Shown one piece after another: positions 60,314-64,000 of a stretch of DNA of 64,000 nt. Positions within the stretch are counted from its first letter, which is position 1; each line of letters opens with the position of its first letter. Under the pieces are notes generated by a model, which was given only the letters and a program-made list of their open reading frames with translations, had not been told where the DNA came from and ran no database searches. The stretch is from DASSWG01 sp041689995 (lineage in GTDB: Bacteria > Bacteroidota > Bacteroidia > Flavobacteriales > Flavobacteriaceae), in assembly GCA_041689995.1 (NCBI GenBank), contig JBDNFD010000070.1:3356-67355 (forward strand), written 5' to 3'. The position numbers and the translations under genes were made by a program.

Positions 60314-61768
60314 TTAGAGACGCATAATTTTTTTAAACTCTTCTTTTTCCGCAAAATAAACAATTCCCATAAAGGAAATTAATAATAATGATCCAATAAA
60401 ATAATTTCCACGGAAACCATAAAATGAAAGTACACAAATTCCGATGGAAAGTGTGAGATATCCAATAATCTTTTTTAAATTATAAGGAATAGGATAAAGC
60501 TTTTGACCAAAATAATAGGACAAAAAAACCATTGAAACATAAGCAGCCAAAAGGGCTATCGCGGAACCCATATAACTCATTGTTGGAATGAGAAGAAGAT
60601 TCAAACCAATGCTCACAACAGCGCCAAAAATTGAAATATAGGCACCAAATCTTGTGCGGTCAGTAATTTTGTACCAAACAGAAAGATTATGATAAATTCC
60701 CAAAAACAGATTTGCCAATAAAACCAGTGGAACTACGCCCATTGCGCTCCAATATGCTTCATCTTGGATAATAATTTGTTTGAGCACGTCAATAAAAACC
60801 ACCACCGCGACAAGGATCAATGAGCCAAAAACGATAAAATAAAGTGTGATTTTCGCATAGGTTTCCGGTGCATTTTTAGAGGAAGCATGACTGAAAAAAA
60901 ATGGTTCGATACCCAAGCGAAATGCTGTCGCAAAGAGCGTCATGAAAATTGCCAATTTATAACATGCAGAATACATTCCGACGGCCGATTCCGCAATGTC
61001 GGCCGGTAAAAGATTATCCAGTAAAATCTTATCAAAAGCCGTGTTCACAGAAAAAGCCAGTCCGGCGATAAGCACCGGAAAACTATATTGGAACATTTTT
61101 TTCCACAAGTCAACATCGAAGGAAAATTTTATTCTAAAATAAAAAGGAAACATCAACGCCAAGGTAATTCCGCTAGCAATGACATTGGCAATGAAAACAT
61201 AACTAATCTCAAAATCTGGCACATATAAATTTTGGAAAAAACCGCCATTTTCCGCCCACTTGGGTAAATAAATTAGGAAGAAAATATTCAAGGCCAAGTT
61301 TACGACGACATTCAGAATCTTAACAACAGCGTAACGGATTGGTCTTTCCGTGGCGCGCAAATATGCAAACGGAATAAGCGTGAGCGCGTCCAGCAGCAAT
61401 ATCCAAATCACCAGCGAAAGATATTTCACCGAGATATCGACCCAACTAGAAATTTGCTCCCGAAGGAAAAAGGCCAGCAGAAAAAAGAGAAAAGATGAAA
61501 TAACGAGCGACCAACTTGAAGTGGAAAGAACATTCTTTTGATTTTCATTTTTGGTGTAAAATCTAAAAAAAGCCGTTTCCATTCCATAGGAAAGAAGGAC
61601 GTTGAGAATAATAAAATAGGAAAAAATAATGGATATTTGGCCGTATTCCGCCGTTAGAAGAACTCCGGAAGTGTATAATGGAACGAGCAGAAAGCTGAAC
61701 ATTCTCGGCAAAACGGTGGCCAAGCCGTAAATGAAAGTTTGTTTAAAAAGTCGTTGAAATGCGGACAA
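60314..61768 (-). CDS. Oligosaccharide flippase (Wzx/MATE-like), TTG start
   Basis: A 484-residue polytopic membrane protein with 12 to 14 hydrophobic helices, of the polysaccharide-biosynthesis (MOP/MviN-like) flippase group. It opens FKQTFIYGLATVLPRMFSFL, VPLYTSGVLL, typical of the family, and transports lipid-linked sugars across the inner membrane. The start must be a TTG at 61768: a stop codon lies eight codons upstream and the family N-terminus (SAFQRLFKQT) begins exactly there; the next ATG would remove the first helix part. It is the first gene of the cluster with the dut fusion 12 bp downstream. Confidence 0.9.
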   Translation of the reverse strand: MSAFQRLFKQTFIYGLATVLPRMFSFLLVPLYTSGVLLTAEYGQISIIFSYFIILNVLLSYGMETAFFRFYTKNENQKNVLSTSSWSLVISSFLFFLLAFFLREQISSWVDISVKYLSLVIWILLLDALTLIPFAYLRATERPIRYAVVKILNVVVNLALNIFFLIYLPKWAENGGFFQNLYVPDFEISYVFIANVIASGITLALMFPFYFRIKFSFDVDLWKKMFQYSFPVLIAGLAFSVNTAFDKILLDNLLPADIAESAVGMYSACYKLAIFMTLFATAFRLGIEPFFFSHASSKNAPETYAKITLYFIVFGSLILVAVVVFIDVLKQIIIQDEAYWSAMGVVPLVLLANLFLGIYHNLSVWYKITDRTRFGAYISIFGAVVSIGLNLLLIPTMSYMGSAIALLAAYVSMVFLSYYFGQKLYPIPYNLKKIIGYLTLSIGICVLSFYGFRGNYFIGSLLLISFMGIVYFAEKEEFKKIMRL

Positions 61769-61867
61769 AGTTCTGCCTGTTTTAGGATTTTAAAAGTAAT
61801 GGTTTAAATTTGAATAGGGAAGTTGAAAATATTTTTTTCAGAGAGGGGAAAAATAAATCCATAAAAA

Positions 61868-61898
61868 ACCCTTTCAGCATTTTGATGACTAAAAGGGT
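61868..61898 (-). terminator. Hairpin E, weak terminator
   Basis: ACCCTTT (61868-61874) and AAAGGGT (61892-61898) form a 7-bp stem that continues imperfectly inward (CAT pairing with ATG). It resembles hairpins A to D but has several mismatches. It lies after the small lipoprotein gene at 62022. The other 200 bp of this gap hold no gene. Confidence 0.5.
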
Positions 61899-62021
61899 CG
61901 GAGAAATTTTGAAATCCTTCCTAATTTGATTGTTCAACGCTTCCGCATCACCCACTATCTCAAGAATCGTTGGTAATGGCGGCTTATCTGACCATATTAA
62001 AGATTATTAACTTTTAAAAAA

Positions 62022-62513
62022 TTAAATACAACCCACAAAACCCATTGGTTCCATATATATAATGTCTGGTGCATTTTCAGCGTTGATAATAATGGTCACT
62101 TTTCTCAAACGAGGTTGTCCTTTATTAGAACCACTACAAACAGTACTACTTGAGCAACCTGTATAGCATGCTGTTCCATGTGCTACTGCAGTAATACTAT
62201 AAGATCCTGATTCCGGAACTACAATGTTGGGAAACATGGTATTCTCAGGACCATTTATCGAATTGGTTCGCTGAAAAGCATAAGTACTAAAGTTTGATTC
62301 AATTTCATAATTATTATTGAGCTTATCGACAAATATCATGATTTGGACCGGTAATGTTTCACCTTGATAAGGAGAAGAGTATTGTTCCATATACGCTCTT
62401 CGAAAATTTACTTGGATCGTAGAACTGATTTGGCTTCCAACCATTATTGATCCAATACAAGAAAGAAATAGCACGCTAATAAATAAAGTAAAAAAAAAAT
62501 TTAATCCTTTCAT
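62022..62513 (-). CDS. Small secreted lipoprotein, cysteine-containing family, copy A
   Basis: A 163-residue lipoprotein (lipobox VLFLSC). The body is strand-rich: LPVQIMIFVDKLNNNYEIES, SYSITAVAHGTACYTGCSSS, then KVTIIINAENAPD and a final VGCI. Cysteines at the centre and end could form disulfides. It is a paralogue of the gene at 63384-63875 (same length, same Cys pattern); an unrelated lipoprotein gene lies between them. Function unknown. Confidence 0.75.
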   Translation of the reverse strand: MKGLNFFFTLFISVLFLSCIGSIMVGSQISSTIQVNFRRAYMEQYSSPYQGETLPVQIMIFVDKLNNNYEIESNFSTYAFQRTNSINGPENTMFPNIVVPESGSYSITAVAHGTACYTGCSSSTVCSGSNKGQPRLRKVTIIINAENAPDIIYMEPMGFVGCI

Positions 62514-62589
62514 CTTTTATATAATTATTGCAAAAAGGAGAGACCAAAAAATCTCTCCTCTGCAAAATTGTATTTATTAAAAATTACAT

Positions 62590-63354
62590 TTACTTAATCA
62601 CCTGACCTGCCAAAAAATTGTTGTTGAAATAAACAACTGCAGTTTTCCCAATAGCAGCCACGTTTGCTCTTCCTACATAAATATGAATTATATCATCCAT
62701 GTTAAAATTAGCATTTATTAATTCCGCTGGTGTTATTGTATATTGTCCATCGTCATCTGTAATTAAAGTAATTTCACTATTCAGTGTTGGAGCGGTAGGA
62801 TTGGACGATAAAATATCCCCCCGATTTATTAACGATATGGCAATTTTATCATTTCCATTATTTGCATCTGATTCCCAATTTAAAGTTAATCCTATACTTC
62901 TATCAATTTGAATAAAAGACTGGTCAATATCTTCCATTATCACAGGTTTCGGATTATAAATAGAACCTTGCACTTCCACTCCCTTAACATTGATAGTCAC
63001 AATGTGGTTTCCTTCGTTTAAAACAGGTAGCAATTGAGAATTTATATGGTCACCAATGTTCAAAAGTGGTTCATGATGGGAAAAATCAAATGCAATACCA
63101 TCAATTGTTATAGTATTTGAAACATCCATTTGACCAATATCAAAAGTAGCTCCTCCACCGTTCGGGTTATTATTAAGATAATTTGAATTTATAAATAATT
63201 GATTTTCTGAATTTTCAAGGATATCTTCTTGACCTCCTTTTCCAAGAGGTAGATTATATAGATTTTGATTTTGATTGTTGGAATCTGAGGCCAGCTCTTT
63301 TTCACATGCTACAAAAAGAAAACCCGATAAAATAATTATTAGTATTCGTTTCAT
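62590..63354 (-). CDS. Secreted lipoprotein of unknown function
   Basis: A 254-residue lipoprotein (lipobox FLFVAC) rich in Asn. The N-terminal spacer (SDSNNQNQNLYNLPLGKGG) precedes strand-rich segments, including FDIGQMDVSNTITIDGIAF, GNHIVTINVKGVEVQG and TLITDDDGQYTITPAELINA. No known domain recognised. It sits between two paralogous small lipoproteins on the same strand, possibly all in one transcript. Function unknown. Confidence 0.75.
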   Translation of the reverse strand: MKRILIIILSGFLFVACEKELASDSNNQNQNLYNLPLGKGGQEDILENSENQLFINSNYLNNNPNGGGATFDIGQMDVSNTITIDGIAFDFSHHEPLLNIGDHINSQLLPVLNEGNHIVTINVKGVEVQGSIYNPKPVIMEDIDQSFIQIDRSIGLTLNWESDANNGNDKIAISLINRGDILSSNPTAPTLNSEITLITDDDGQYTITPAELINANFNMDDIIHIYVGRANVAAIGKTAVVYFNNNFLAGQVIK

Positions 63355-63383
63355 GATATTTTGTTTTTAGTTTATTTAATTAT

Positions 63384-63875
63384 TTACAGGCAGGTAACGA
63401 ATGGATTACTGTAGAAAAATGAATAATAGGTAGGTGGCGGTGTGTTGTCCGTGTTTATAAAAGTTTGTACTTCCCGCCAAAGAGGAGCTCGCTTCCCATT
63501 CTGACATCCATAGCCAGTATTGTTACAATGATCAAAACAAGTTTGACCCTCCGCCCTTGTTGTAATAAGAAAAGATCCAGTTTGAGGAACAGTAATATCA
63601 AATTTGAAATTATTTATATTCGATGGATCATTAGAAACATTAAACACATATGTTTTAAAGTTTGAATCAACAGTACCGTCTGAATTTGCATTATCCACAA
63701 TAATTGTAACTCTAATAGACAATTCTTGAGGTTGATGAACTTTTGCGTAAAGTTGTAGATAACCTTGATACAATTCAAGTTCGGCGCCTACAGTAGTATC
63801 ACTTCCCGACGTTGGTCCATGCCAATTACATGAAACAAATATAATCGAAATTAATAAGAGTGGCTCTATTCTAAT
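63384..63875 (-). CDS. Small secreted lipoprotein, copy B, no ATG/GTG/TTG at its natural start
   Basis: Paralogue of 62022-62513. From its natural start the product is 163 residues, exactly as long as copy A: (start)RIEPLLLISIIFVSC is a lipoprotein signal with lipobox IFVSC. The codon at the natural start is ATT (63875-63873), and an in-frame TAA lies directly upstream. The next usable codon is TTG at 63773, which would remove the whole signal peptide. Body: LSIRVTIIVDNANSDGTVDS, GSFLITTRAEGQTCFDHCNN, REVQTFINTDN, ending FVTCL. Either ATT is used or the start codon has been lost by mutation. The last 125 bp of the window show nothing. Confidence 0.6.
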   Translation of the reverse strand: MRIEPLLLISIIFVSCNWHGPTSGSDTTVGAELELYQGYLQLYAKVHQPQELSIRVTIIVDNANSDGTVDSNFKTYVFNVSNDPSNINNFKFDITVPQTGSFLITTRAEGQTCFDHCNNTGYGCQNGKRAPLWREVQTFINTDNTPPPTYYSFFYSNPFVTCL

Positions 63876-64000
63876 TTACGATTGATATTATATTTTTTGT
63901 CTAACTATCTAAAAATAAGATACTTTGTCGTGAATATTTTCAAAAAACCTTGATGTTTTTCTAAAACCGCTGGTTTAAAATGTAAAAAAACTCTTGTAAG

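Noticed and set aside
1..64000. CRISPR arrays, tRNA or rRNA genes, prophage or IS elements
   Set aside because: No regularly spaced identical repeats, no cloverleaf or rRNA-like segments, and no transposase or phage structural genes were recognised.

Overview
The window looks like a chromosomal segment of a marine- or soil-type member of the Bacteroidota, most likely family Flavobacteriaceae. The reasons are low GC content, TAnnTTTG-type -7 promoter boxes, many lipoproteins with short lipoboxes, two secreted proteins ending in type IX secretion (T9SS) sorting domains, SUF-type Fe-S assembly genes, and the conserved gene order flippase / dUTPase / nucleotidyltransferase / TPR / DUF4292 / EnvC. 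No rRNA, tRNA, CRISPR array, prophage or insertion sequence was seen.

Layout. 0-4 kb: end of a histidine kinase, a single-domain response regulator, and an M16 protease lipoprotein. 4.3-5.8 kb: an XRE regulator and a RhuM-family gene, possibly left over from a type I restriction locus. 5.8-11 kb: an M28 peptidase, an ECF sigma factor with a membrane partner, a divergent DUF6249 gene sharing its promoter type, and a serine hydrolase. 11-17.4 kb: an RND efflux operon (MarR/GbsR regulator, adaptor, permease, outer-membrane factor) with a clear palindromic operator. 17.4-20.3 kb: asparaginase, GT9 glycosyltransferase, DUF4254. 20.3-23.7 kb: a defence patch with a type II restriction-modification pair and two PIN-toxin modules. 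23.8-29.2 kb: a decaying suf operon (sufA and sufD intact, sufB and sufC broken) carrying two four-helix-bundle genes. 29.3-38.2 kb: a PQQ-type dehydrogenase, a large DNA methyltransferase with a nuclease-like partner, thiL, a GDPD and a T9SS beta-helix protein. 38.2-42.4 kb: a broken flavoprotein, dinB and a second serine hydrolase. 42.4-47.7 kb: a higBA module inside a tandem array of lipocalin-like, outer-membrane and lipoprotein genes that has partly collapsed into gene tails. 47.8-52.5 kb: dprA, a 1.9-kb cassette bounded by 119-bp direct repeats, an HU/SPOR gene and a thioesterase. 52.5-61.8 kb: a TlpA-like protein and the conserved envelope cluster, including a dUTPase fused to a pRiA4 ORF-3-like domain. 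61.8-64 kb: small secreted lipoproteins.

The most unusual signal is structural. Several gaps between genes are filled almost exactly by degenerate arrays with a 7-bp period. In the suf operon two such arrays in inverted orientation bracket each four-helix-bundle gene, with start and stop codons lying at the inner ends of the arms. This resembles the intervening sequences of split 23S rRNA, which also carry this protein family between pairing arms, but here the element sits inside a protein-coding operon. A second theme is accessory modules (PIN module 2, higBA, a CarboxypepD_reg gene pair) each bracketed by direct repeats of 31, 61 and 119 bp. A third is gene decay by C:G to T:A changes that create stop codons, in sufB, sufC, the flavoprotein gene and a duplicated SPOR gene start.
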